12,170 bases of DNA from NCBI GenBank assembly GCA_003518205.1, contig DOZC01000034.1, forward strand, positions 6,679-18,848, in the 5' to 3' direction. Within the stretch, counting starts at the first letter, position 1, and every line of letters starts with the position of its first letter. The notes beneath the pieces are model-generated. The model had not been told where the DNA came from, searched no databases, and saw nothing but the letters and a program-made list of their open reading frames with translations. The DNA is from Minisyncoccota bacterium (GTDB lineage Bacteria > Patescibacteriota > Microgenomatia > UBA1400 > PJMF01). Below, piece by piece: positions 1 to 6,985 of the stretch. A program made the translations under genes and the position numbers.

Positions 1-1719
1 AAATTATGGGGGCGCCAGTTTTATTTTTGGATTATAGCTGGAGTTGTGGTGGTGGGATTGATGGCAGCCAGTTTTGGTTTTAAGACTTTAGTGAGACAAG
101 TCAATCAACGATCTTTACCTGGAGAATTGAAACCACTCTGTTATCAATGGTGGGCTCCAGCTGGATCTTGTTTCCCTGTTCCTGAAGCCAGGTGGACTTA
201 TTGGTCTCAAGTGATGGAGGTTTGGCAGGCCTTTCCTGTGACAGGAAGTGGTTTGGAAACTTTTGGCTTAGTGGCTAAACGCTGGTTGGAGGCGCCATTT
301 CTTCAAAGTCAATTAGCTCACAGTTTTTTGGGTCAAGTTTTGGCCGAACAAGGAGCAGTCGGTTTGGGATTATGGCTGATAGGTTTGGGATTTTGGGGTC
401 AAAAACTTTGGCGAAGGTGGCGTCAAAACCCAGGGGAAACAGCGTGGCTGATTTCTGTGGCTGGGGCGGTAATAGTGGGAGCAGTGGATTTTGATTGGCA
501 ATTAGCTGGTTATTGGTGGCCTTTGTTAGCAATCATTACGGTCGGCCTGATTCCAGTTGATGCTTCAACAATTGTTGTTGAAGCAAAGCAAAAATTTTGG
601 GAACGGTTTTTCTGGGGGAGTTTGATTAGCCTGCAACTTTTTTTGGCGATAATGAGTGGGGTGACGGGTTATTTTTTATTGAGTAACTCAACTCTAAATC
701 GATCGACTGAAAAATGGTTAAATTTTTGGCCAGTTGCCGGAGAGTGGCAAAAAAAACTGATACAGAAAAAACCTGCCAAAAATTTTTTACAAACTTATAC
801 GCTGAAACATTATTCACATCATCCGGAGTTTATTACGGCTAATTTGGCTGGATTAAAAACTGCCCCGGCCAGTGAAAAATGGTTTTGGTTAGAACGATTG
901 TGGCCGATTGATCCTTGGCAATATTGGAGTTGGCAACCATTTGAAGTAGCTCAAACTTTACCAACTCAGAATCTGACTGCAAGATTACAGGTTTTGGATC
1001 ATTTGGAAACTTGGTGGCTGCCAACTCGGTTAAAGTTTTGGCAGTTAGATCAACAACGCAGTTTAGCAAAGCAACTTTATTTATTAGGTGACGAATTGTT
1101 ATCGCTCCAAAACTGGGGCCAAGCTGGGACGGCTCTGCGTTTAGCTCAGGAGTTTGAGCCCTGGATTTTGCACGATCATCAGGTAAATCTGATAACCACC
1201 GATCTTGAAACTAGCGAGTCAACTTGGCCAGTAAATCAAACTCCGGCAGTTTTGGCGGTTTTTGCTGATTTAAACCAAGAACTATATGGTGCCAATTTAA
1301 TGGTTAATCGTGGCCGATTTATTTTTTGGTTAGAGCGATATTTAACTTGGTTAAATGTTAACACTGATCTTAGTTTCAATTTCCAGCCTCCAGTTAATAT
1401 CAAACGGTATTTGTTTCTATCACCACTAACTTCAGAAATTTTAAAAGTGGCTAATCAAACCTTAGTTTTAATTCCTGATGAAATTACCCGGCCTCAAAAT
1501 TTAAATCAAGCCTTGCTCACGGCTTTGGATTCTGCTCCGGTTTTGGCTAAAGGTTATGATCCAGTTAATCGACGCAGCTGGTGGCTGGTGCCTCAAAAAT
1601 ATTTACCACTTAGTTCAACTCAACCCAATAGTTATAGTTTCATGCGATTTTCGCTTTATCGCTTCCAAACTTCGCTTTGGCTGGGACCAGTTAGTCAAAG
1701 CGAAAGTCCTGATGAATAA
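1..1719 (+). CDS. O-antigen polymerase/ligase-like membrane protein, 5' partial (Wzy_C family)
   Basis: The frame is open from base 1 with no stop before the first possible GTG start at 46, and it begins inside a hydrophobic segment, so the N-terminal membrane part lies outside the window. Numbering from the codon at 46, residues 61-75 (QAFPVTGSGLETFGL) and 90-110 (AHSFLGQ then LAEQGAVGLGLWL) match the P-x-x-G-x-G-L and H-[NS]-x-x-L-x-x-L-A-E-x-G signatures of O-antigen ligase/polymerase proteins. Two or three more membrane segments follow (about 105-120, 133-167, 190-212). A soluble tail of about 345 residues comes next, with a TPR-like stretch near 345-370. These proteins join or polymerise polyprenyl-linked glycans on the outer face of the cytoplasmic membrane. 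The stop overlaps the next start by 8 bp. Tryptophan is about 6.5% of residues. Polymerase and ligase roles cannot be told apart from sequence. Confidence 0.8.
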   Translation, partial: KLWGRQFYFWIIAGVVVVGLMAASFGFKTLVRQVNQRSLPGELKPLCYQWWAPAGSCFPVPEARWTYWSQVMEVWQAFPVTGSGLETFGLVAKRWLEAPFLQSQLAHSFLGQVLAEQGAVGLGLWLIGLGFWGQKLWRRWRQNPGETAWLISVAGAVIVGAVDFDWQLAGYWWPLLAIITVGLIPVDASTIVVEAKQKFWERFFWGSLISLQLFLAIMSGVTGYFLLSNSTLNRSTEKWLNFWPVAGEWQKKLIQKKPAKNFLQTYTLKHYSHHPEFITANLAGLKTAPASEKWFWLERLWPIDPWQYWSWQPFEVAQTLPTQNLTARLQVLDHLETWWLPTRLKFWQLDQQRSLAKQLYLLGDELLSLQNWGQAGTALRLAQEFEPWILHDHQVNLITTDLETSESTWPVNQTPAVLAVFADLNQELYGANLMVNRGRFIFWLERYLTWLNVNTDLSFNFQPPVNIKRYLFLSPLTSEILKVANQTLVLIPDEITRPQNLNQALLTALDSAPVLAKGYDPVNRRSWWLVPQKYLPLSSTQPNSYSFMRFSLYRFQTSLWLGPVSQSESPDE

Positions 1720-2611
1720 AACTTCATTTCAAAAAATTCATGCCTCCAAACTGATTTTTCCAGTGGTCCAGCTTTTTGGTTTGCCGCTGGTGATTGTGAC
1801 TTTGGAAGATTTTGTAACTCGATTATTGGTTAAAATTAAAGCCCGGAAAAACCTCAGTCAAAAAAATAAACAACTCCCTTTAGCCATCATGGTGGTTTCG
1901 ATGCAGGATGTGATGGTTCGCTGGTGGTGGCAATGGGTGGGGGCTCCTCGAGCAGCAGCAGCAGCTTTTGCTGAATTTGATTGGTTCACACCCGATGGCA
2001 TGCCTTTGGTTTGGTTAGCGAGACTTTTGGGATATCGGGCTCAACGAATTTATGGTCCGGATGTTTTGGTTGAGTGTCTTCACCAAACTAATTATGAATC
2101 GGACGGTGAGATTCGACACTATTTTTATGGTAGTACTCCGGAAACCTTGCAAAAGCTTAAAACTCAAATTCGGCGCCACTGGCCTGGGGTTGTGATAGCG
2201 GGTAGTTTGGCACCACCATTTCGACCTTTAACTCCAGCTGAAAAAACCCGGATCTTGGTCAAAATTAATCGGAGTCAACCCGACATCATTTGGGTGGGTT
2301 TAGGAAGTTGGAAGCAATTACTTTGGGTAGCCGAAATGAAAGCCAGACTATCAACCTCAGTGATAATTCCGGTAGGACTGGCTTTTAAAATTCTCTCCGG
2401 CGAAACCACTCAAGCTCCCAAGTGGTGGCGTCAATCTGGTGGTGAATGGTTGTTTCGCTTGATTCAGGAACCAAATCGGCTTTGGTCTCGATACTGGTGG
2501 CAAGTGCCATTTTTTGGAGTTTGGTGGATAGTTGAGCTAATAAACCAATTGTGTCAGCGAGTTAAGTGGTGGCTCAAGTCTAGTTTGTTAAGGCGGTCGT
2601 CGATATCATGA
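1712..2611 (+). CDS. WecG/TagA/CpsF-family glycosyltransferase
   Basis: This is a 299-residue protein of the family that adds N-acetylmannosamine(uronate) or a related sugar to a polyprenyl-diphosphate-linked acceptor at the inner membrane face. Family signatures in order are TPDGMPLVW (93-101, with the expected catalytic Asp), RIYGPD (112-117), RHYFYG (135-140), APPFRPL (167-173), SQPDIIWVGLG (188-198) and EWLFRL..EPNRLW.RYW (245-262). Two usually strong motifs are altered: the PKQE motif reads SWKQLL (199-204), and the AFDFxAG motif reads AFKILSG (224-230). The ATG at 1712 is preferred over the longer frame from 1556 because it places the family N-terminus correctly; it overlaps the upstream stop as ATGAATAA. 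The C-terminus is basic and Trp-rich, suggesting membrane association. The stop overlaps the next start as ATGA, implying translational coupling. The sugar donor cannot be assigned. Confidence 0.87.
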   Translation: MNKTSFQKIHASKLIFPVVQLFGLPLVIVTLEDFVTRLLVKIKARKNLSQKNKQLPLAIMVVSMQDVMVRWWWQWVGAPRAAAAAFAEFDWFTPDGMPLVWLARLLGYRAQRIYGPDVLVECLHQTNYESDGEIRHYFYGSTPETLQKLKTQIRRHWPGVVIAGSLAPPFRPLTPAEKTRILVKINRSQPDIIWVGLGSWKQLLWVAEMKARLSTSVIIPVGLAFKILSGETTQAPKWWRQSGGEWLFRLIQEPNRLWSRYWWQVPFFGVWWIVELINQLCQRVKWWLKSSLLRRSSIS

Positions 2612-4878
2612 AAACTTCAGCCCCAATTAATTTAACCGATCAAAACTTAGTTGGTTGGTTGATAAGTCTGGTGATGGGACTAGGATTATTATTGTTTTTA
2701 CAAACTTTTTTAGCCCCGGTGGGTTTGGCCGTGATTGCTGGCGGAGTGATTTGGCTTTGGTGGCGATTGGGTCGGTCGGCCCGACCCATACCCCAGTGGA
2801 CCAGAATTTGGGGATTGGTGAGTTTGATGGGTTTGGGGATCAATGTTTGGATGAGTCAAAGTTGGCCGATAAGTTTGGCTGAGGCCATCAAGTGGATGAG
2901 CGTCATTTTGGTTTGGTGGTCAGCCATGGCTTTTCCTCCCAAACCCAAACTCTTGACACTTTACTGGTTAAGTTTTTTGGTGATTTTTAGCGTCATTGGC
3001 ATGTTAGCGTTGCTAGCTTGGTTTGTGCCGGCTTTTAGATTACTGCCAGATACAAATTTTCTCTATGCGACTTATGGTCATAATCACTTTGCAGTTATTT
3101 TATTGATGATTTTACCTTGGTTGGGGTTGGCCGAAACTCAGTGGCCGAGTCAGTGGTGGCGCTGGTTAAGTTTCGGTTGGTTGGTTTGGCTAATTTCCAC
3201 TTTTGGCAGAATGTCATTATTGGTTGGTGGGTTGGAGTTATGGATTTTGGAAAAGTGGTGGCACTTTAATTCTCAATGGCGACCATTCTTGAGGGTTTTG
3301 TTGTGGGGGTTGGGAGGGATAATAATTGCCATGATAATTTGGTCAGCAACCATAGCTCAAAATTTTGAGGTGAATCGGTTTTCACTAAGTGCCAAACTCG
3401 TCAAACCGTTTCAGTCAGAACCAAGGCCGGAATATTTCAGGCAAGCTTTTGAAGGTTTAAAACAATACCCAGTTATTGGGGTTGGTTTGGGATTATTTTA
3501 TTTAATTTCTTTTCAATCAGCCAAAGACCCTTTTAGCATCAGTGGTTTTGTTCATAATGATTACTTGCAATGGTTGGTTGAAGCTGGCTGGTGGGGATTA
3601 TTCATGAGTGGCGGCGCGATAGTGATTTGGTGGCAAACCCGGCCGAAATTTCTTCGGCACCAAAAACCCAAAACTCAGGACTGGTTTTACAAAGCAGTTT
3701 GGCTGACTTTGGGAGCCTTAGGTTTAGATGCTTTTGTCGATTTCAATTTGCAATTTACGGCAATTTTATTAATGATCGGAGTGGGTTTGGGTTGGTTGGG
3801 GGCTCAAAAAAATCTTCGGCTTGTCTCCGCTACTGCAGGTAAATCATTTTTTTGGTTTCGATCAATAATTTTAGCTTTGGCCGTGGTGGTGATGGGCTAT
3901 GGTTTGATTTTTAGTTTGACTGATTTGGCTTGGAGAAATCATTGGTGGCGTCAGACTCAAAATTTTTCCCTGGCTCAAAAACTAGCCATTTTTCCAGCTC
4001 ACAATGGTTTGTGGCTGAGTGAATGGCAATTATTATCGACTCAGCAACGGGATTGGGTCATCAAGCTAATTTGGCATTATCCCTTATTGATTTTAAAATT
4101 ACTGACCGATGAAACTTTTCCGCTGTCATTTGATCAAAAACTTAAACTTGGGGAACGACTCTATGAGTTGCAACCATGGTCGAGAACGGAGTTTGATTTG
4201 GCAGGTTGGATGCTAGCTCAGCCCAATTTAACCTCCAAAGATCTTGCTGCCATTCGAGCTCAACTTCACCGCGATAATGAATTTTTTATCGGACAAAATT
4301 TAAAACATCAGGTTAAATTGGCCGAAGTTAGCGACATTACTCGATGGCGGTTAGCCAGAAATTTACGTTATTTGGCGGAATTGGAAATCTTGGGGCTAAG
4401 TGAAACTTCGCAAAAACTAAAAATTTGGTCACAACTGGATGCAGCCATTGCAGATTTAGTTTTGGCTTGGCAGCAAGAAACTTGGGTGCTAGCCGAAACG
4501 GTTGATTGGTGTCACAACTTGTTAATTTGGAGTCGAGCTCAATCCAGGTTTGATTCAGATTGGGCGGCAACTTGGTCAACTAAACTAATGCCATTAGATG
4601 AAATTCCCACTCAGTATTTTGGCAGTTGTGGCACACAATTGACGCAACTTGCCTTGGAACAACTCACTGAGCTTTTGTCAGCTCGTCTTTGTTTGGCAAC
4701 AAAATCAACCGCACCAGATCCAACCGCACTTGGCTCAACTGCCACTGCGGTCGCGGTCACCGCCAATACCGCAGCTTGTCAAATTTGGCTAGATCGAGCT
4801 GAAAATTGGAGTGATGGCGAGAATTGGGCAAATCTCGAAATCAGCAAGCTGCACCATGGGTTTCCCAACCAAAATTAG
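2608..4878 (+). CDS. O-antigen polymerase/ligase-like membrane protein with large C-terminal tail
   Basis: This 756-residue protein has about 10-11 hydrophobic segments between residues 15 and 437, then a soluble tail of about 320 residues that is probably extracytoplasmic. Wzy_C-type signatures are YGHNHFA (156-162), the STFGRMSLL segment (197-205, corresponding to the usual S-R-G region), RPEYFRQAFEGLKQYP (273-288), IGVGLGLF (290-297) and HNDYLQWLVEAGWWGLF (316-332). Its architecture matches the protein ending at 1719, so the two are paralogous in layout, flanking the WecG-like gene. The tail shows no domain I recognise, and near its end has a Thr/Ala-rich stretch (about 695-720). By my count 55 of 756 residues are tryptophan, several times the usual share. 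The start overlaps the preceding stop as ATGA. The family covers WaaL-type ligases, Wzy polymerases and related transferases, and the exact role is not resolvable here. Confidence 0.85.
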   Translation: MKTSAPINLTDQNLVGWLISLVMGLGLLLFLQTFLAPVGLAVIAGGVIWLWWRLGRSARPIPQWTRIWGLVSLMGLGINVWMSQSWPISLAEAIKWMSVILVWWSAMAFPPKPKLLTLYWLSFLVIFSVIGMLALLAWFVPAFRLLPDTNFLYATYGHNHFAVILLMILPWLGLAETQWPSQWWRWLSFGWLVWLISTFGRMSLLVGGLELWILEKWWHFNSQWRPFLRVLLWGLGGIIIAMIIWSATIAQNFEVNRFSLSAKLVKPFQSEPRPEYFRQAFEGLKQYPVIGVGLGLFYLISFQSAKDPFSISGFVHNDYLQWLVEAGWWGLFMSGGAIVIWWQTRPKFLRHQKPKTQDWFYKAVWLTLGALGLDAFVDFNLQFTAILLMIGVGLGWLGAQKNLRLVSATAGKSFFWFRSIILALAVVVMGYGLIFSLTDLAWRNHWWRQTQNFSLAQKLAIFPAHNGLWLSEWQLLSTQQRDWVIKLIWHYPLLILKLLTDETFPLSFDQKLKLGERLYELQPWSRTEFDLAGWMLAQPNLTSKDLAAIRAQLHRDNEFFIGQNLKHQVKLAEVSDITRWRLARNLRYLAELEILGLSETSQKLKIWSQLDAAIADLVLAWQQETWVLAETVDWCHNLLIWSRAQSRFDSDWAATWSTKLMPLDEIPTQYFGSCGTQLTQLALEQLTELLSARLCLATKSTAPDPTALGSTATAVAVTANTAACQIWLDRAENWSDGENWANLEISKLHHGFPNQN

Positions 4879-5540
4879 GTTTTTTGTCCAGAGTTTAGGC
4901 TAGTTCGCAAAGTCCAAATTAGAATTTTACCCAAATTGAGGAGCAAAAGTTTTTTTTCATAAATCAGACCACCCTGAGTCAAAGTTAGTTTTTCCAATTC
5001 TTGCCAGTGTGCTAATGACTGATGTCGTTTTGAGTCAAGAGACCATTCTGAAAAAATGCCCGGTCGGACAGCCAAACGCCAATTCCAATCAGGATGGTTT
5101 TGAAATAAGGCTTGGGATTCTGCTATTGGCAAAGGTCGGGGACCCACCAAACTCATTTCACCTCGCCAAATATTCCAAAGCTGAGGCAATTCGTCCAATC
5201 CAGTGTTGGAAAACCAACGTCCCATCCCCACAAATCTAGGATCACGATGCAGTTTAAACATTGGCCAGGGAGCTTCGTTTTGGTTGGCAAATTTCTTTTG
5301 GAGTTGGGCAGCATCAATTCTCATGGTACGAAACTTTAAAAGTTGAAATTTGCGACCGTTTTGGCCGCTGCGAGTTTGACAGAAAAAAATTGGCCAACCG
5401 GCAGTGATCCAAATTAACAGCGAGATCAATAACCACAAAGGACTAAGACTCAAAATTAGTCCGGTGGCAGCTACCACATCAAAAATTCGTTTTAACTTCG
5501 AAAAATAATAAGGGTGAATCACAAAGCGGTTCATTATCAT
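4875..5540 (-). CDS. monotopic phosphoglycosyl transferase (bacterial sugar transferase family)
   Basis: This 221-residue protein transfers a sugar-1-phosphate from a nucleotide sugar to a polyprenyl phosphate, the first membrane step of glycan assembly. It has the minimal PglC-like layout without the N-terminal multi-helix domain of WbaP/WcaJ. Seen are the basic KLKRIFD start (15-21), one hydrophobic re-entrant helix (about 22-47), QTRSGQNGRKFQLLKFRTM (55-73), the catalytic Asp-Glu pair in NTGLDELPQLWN (112-123, D116-E117) and GEMSLVGPRPLP (127-138). The usual RPG-[IL]-TG-x-x-Q-V block reads RPGIFSEWSLDSKRH (159-173), which is atypical and may reflect a different substrate. A second ATG two codons in (5534) is also possible. 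The gene lies 12 bp after the phosphoglycerate kinase stop on the same strand, so it probably shares that transcript. It converges on the ligase-like gene with a 4 bp overlap of the two stop codons. Confidence 0.92.
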   Translation of the reverse strand: MIMNRFVIHPYYFSKLKRIFDVVAATGLILSLSPLWLLISLLIWITAGWPIFFCQTRSGQNGRKFQLLKFRTMRIDAAQLQKKFANQNEAPWPMFKLHRDPRFVGMGRWFSNTGLDELPQLWNIWRGEMSLVGPRPLPIAESQALFQNHPDWNWRLAVRPGIFSEWSLDSKRHQSLAHWQELEKLTLTQGGLIYEKKLLLLNLGKILIWTLRTSLNSGQKT

Positions 5541-5552
5541 CGCTGATTATAA

Positions 5553-6860
5553 CTATCTGGATCGTTCTAGTGCCACCAGTCCTGGTAAGGCCGCGCCGCT
5601 CAAAAACTCCAAGGCCGCACTGCCGGCGGCTGAAAGATAATCCATGCGATCAGCCAACTTAAATTGCTGCAAGGCCGCAATGGTATCACCGCCACCAATA
5701 ATTGTGACCGCAGTAGTCTTGGCCATCGCTTGAGCAATGGCTCGACTTCCGGCCGCAAATTGGGGTTTCTCGTAAACTCCCACTGGCCCGTTCCAAAATA
5801 CCGTCCCGGCGGTTTTAATCAGCTCGCAATAAAGTTGGGTGGTTTTGGGGCCAATATCCAAATACATCAAAGGTTTGTCTTTGTCAGTATCCTGAATATC
5901 ATGAGTTAAATCTACGATCACGGTTTTTTCAGCTTCAGCACTGCGCGCCGCCACGGCATCCACCGGATAGATAATTTTTGGCAAGGGAATATAACCATCT
6001 TTCAAAACTCGCTCAGTTTTGTGTTCACTGATGATTTCACCGGCCACCGTCACATAGTTGAGGTTTTTTTGGTTTGCATCGATGGGCGTATCTTGTATAA
6101 ATGACCGATGAATCTCAATTCCTTGGGACTTAAGAAAATCATTGGCAATGCCGCCACCCACTAGCACAGCGTCGGCCACATTGCTGAGATTTTCCAGGGC
6201 ACCGATTTTATCGGCAATTTTGGCGCCACCCACAATTACTACCAGCGGTCGATGGGGTTTAGTAATGACTTGACTGAGATGATCAATTTCTTGCTTGAGT
6301 TCAAAACCGGCAAAACTGGGGCGCAACATCGGCACTCCAGTCATGGAGGCGTGGTTGCGGTGACAATTGGAAAAGGCTTCGTTGAGATAAACTTCACAAA
6401 GTTTGGCCAAACCTCGAGCAAACCAAGCTTCATTTTTCTTTTCCGCCGGGTAGAATCGGAGATTTTCCAACAACACCATCTCGCCTGGCTCCAGCGCCGC
6501 CACCGTTGTTTCAACCACCTCACCCACACAATCAGGTACCAAGGTTACCGGCCAATGAAACTGAGTTTTGAGATACATCTCTACTGGTTTGAGACTGAAT
6601 TGAGCGTCAGCTTCATCAGTAGTTTTTCCTGATTTATCCAGCTGATTACATTTTGGTCTTCCGAGGTGAGAAGCTAAAATTATTTTAGCGCCATGCTCGC
6701 GCAACCATTCTATCGTCCGACGAGCTGCCCGCAACCGAGTGGCATCTCGCACTAAGCGCTCGCCAGTGGTTTTGTCCAGAGTTAGCGGCACATTAAAATC
6801 CACTCGCACTAGCACCGTGCGATTTTTAATACTGGTAATGGAGGGCAGTTTTAGTGGCAT
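5553..6860 (-). CDS. pgk: phosphoglycerate kinase
   Basis: This cytoplasmic glycolytic enzyme interconverts 1,3-bisphosphoglycerate + ADP and 3-phosphoglycerate + ATP. From the ATG at 6860 it has 435 residues, longer than the usual 390-400. Signatures seen are RVDFNVPL, SHLGRP, LLENLRF, CHRNHAS, GGAKIADKI, WNGPVGVYE and IGGGDT, covering the substrate-binding Arg/His and nucleotide-binding Lys/Asp positions. Divergent points are NEAFS in place of the usual NDAFG, and SAAGSAALEFL in place of the usual STGGGAxLExL near the C-terminus. Extra length comes from insertions after SHLGRP, after DFNVPL and before YLDIGPKTT. The frame continues to an ATG at 6896, but those 12 residues are translated from the upstream repeats and precede the normal family start, so 6860 is preferred. 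No clear Shine-Dalgarno site precedes either start. The sugar transferase gene follows after 12 bp. Confidence 0.95.
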   Translation of the reverse strand: MPLKLPSITSIKNRTVLVRVDFNVPLTLDKTTGERLVRDATRLRAARRTIEWLREHGAKIILASHLGRPKCNQLDKSGKTTDEADAQFSLKPVEMYLKTQFHWPVTLVPDCVGEVVETTVAALEPGEMVLLENLRFYPAEKKNEAWFARGLAKLCEVYLNEAFSNCHRNHASMTGVPMLRPSFAGFELKQEIDHLSQVITKPHRPLVVIVGGAKIADKIGALENLSNVADAVLVGGGIANDFLKSQGIEIHRSFIQDTPIDANQKNLNYVTVAGEIISEHKTERVLKDGYIPLPKIIYPVDAVAARSAEAEKTVIVDLTHDIQDTDKDKPLMYLDIGPKTTQLYCELIKTAGTVFWNGPVGVYEKPQFAAGSRAIAQAMAKTTAVTIIGGGDTIAALQQFKLADRMDYLSAAGSAALEFLSGAALPGLVALERSR

Positions 6861-6875
6861 AGGATTTTTTGGTTT

Positions 6876-6944
6876 CTGATATCCGTGATTTAGCATCCGG
6901 TATTCAATCCGGTATCCGGCCTCTGATATCCGCTATCTGATATG
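6876..6944. repeat. degenerate GATATC/ATCCGG repeat cluster in divergent promoter region
   Basis: Within about 70 bp between the phosphoglycerate kinase and S1 genes, the core ATCCG occurs five times (starting at 6881, 6895, 6907, 6914 and 6928). The 10-mer CTGATATCCG occurs twice in direct orientation (6876 and 6923). The palindrome GATATC occurs at 6878 and 6925, and CCGG-TAT-CCGG at 6909-6919 is an inverted repeat. The spacing (14, 12, 7, 14) is irregular, so it is not a simple tandem array or CRISPR. The cluster sits directly upstream of the S1 gene -10 element and overlaps the proposed -35, so it could be an operator or an expanding intergenic repeat. Function is unknown. Confidence 0.7.
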
Positions 6945-6951
6945 TTATACT
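6923..6951 (+). promoter_or_regulatory. putative promoter of the S1-domain protein gene
   Basis: A -10-like TATACT (6946-6951) lies 17 bp from a weak -35-like CTGATA (6923-6928). Transcription would start near 6958 and give a leader of about 28 nt. An SD-like AAAGGGG (6968-6974) is 11 nt before the ATG at 6986. The same block read on the - strand gives TATAAC (6949 to 6944), so it could also serve as a -10 for the divergent phosphoglycerate kinase gene, although I see no good -35 on that strand. The elements are seen; promoter activity is inferred. Confidence 0.5.
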
Positions 6952-6985
6952 TCGCCCATCTTCAAAGAAAGGGGATTATTAGCGT

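Noticed and set aside
1556..1711. Longer start (ATG 1556) for the WecG-like gene
   Set aside because: The extra 52 residues overlap the preceding coding region in another frame and precede the normal family N-terminus; the ATG at 1712 overlaps the upstream stop as expected.
1951..1965. (AGC)5 trinucleotide run encoding poly-alanine just before the TPDG active-site motif
   Set aside because: Short, in frame, and changes in unit number would not shift the frame; probably ordinary low complexity in a helix.
4857..4885. TGGG-TTT-CCCA and AACC/GGTT mini-hairpins before a T6 run as a terminator for the + strand glycan genes
   Set aside because: Both stems are only 4 bp and largely within the coding region; too weak to call.
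6252..6632. 126-residue + strand open frame antisense to phosphoglycerate kinase
   Set aside because: It lies wholly inside a confidently identified gene on the other strand, has no family resemblance, and its composition is what the opposite strand of that gene would give.
6861..6896. ATG 6896 as the start of phosphoglycerate kinase
   Set aside because: The 12 added residues are read from the GATATC/ATCCGG repeats and lie before the usual family start at MPLKLPSI.
6876..6944. Possible CRISPR-like array
   Set aside because: Repeat cores are 5-10 bp with irregular 7-14 bp spacing and no spacers of normal length.
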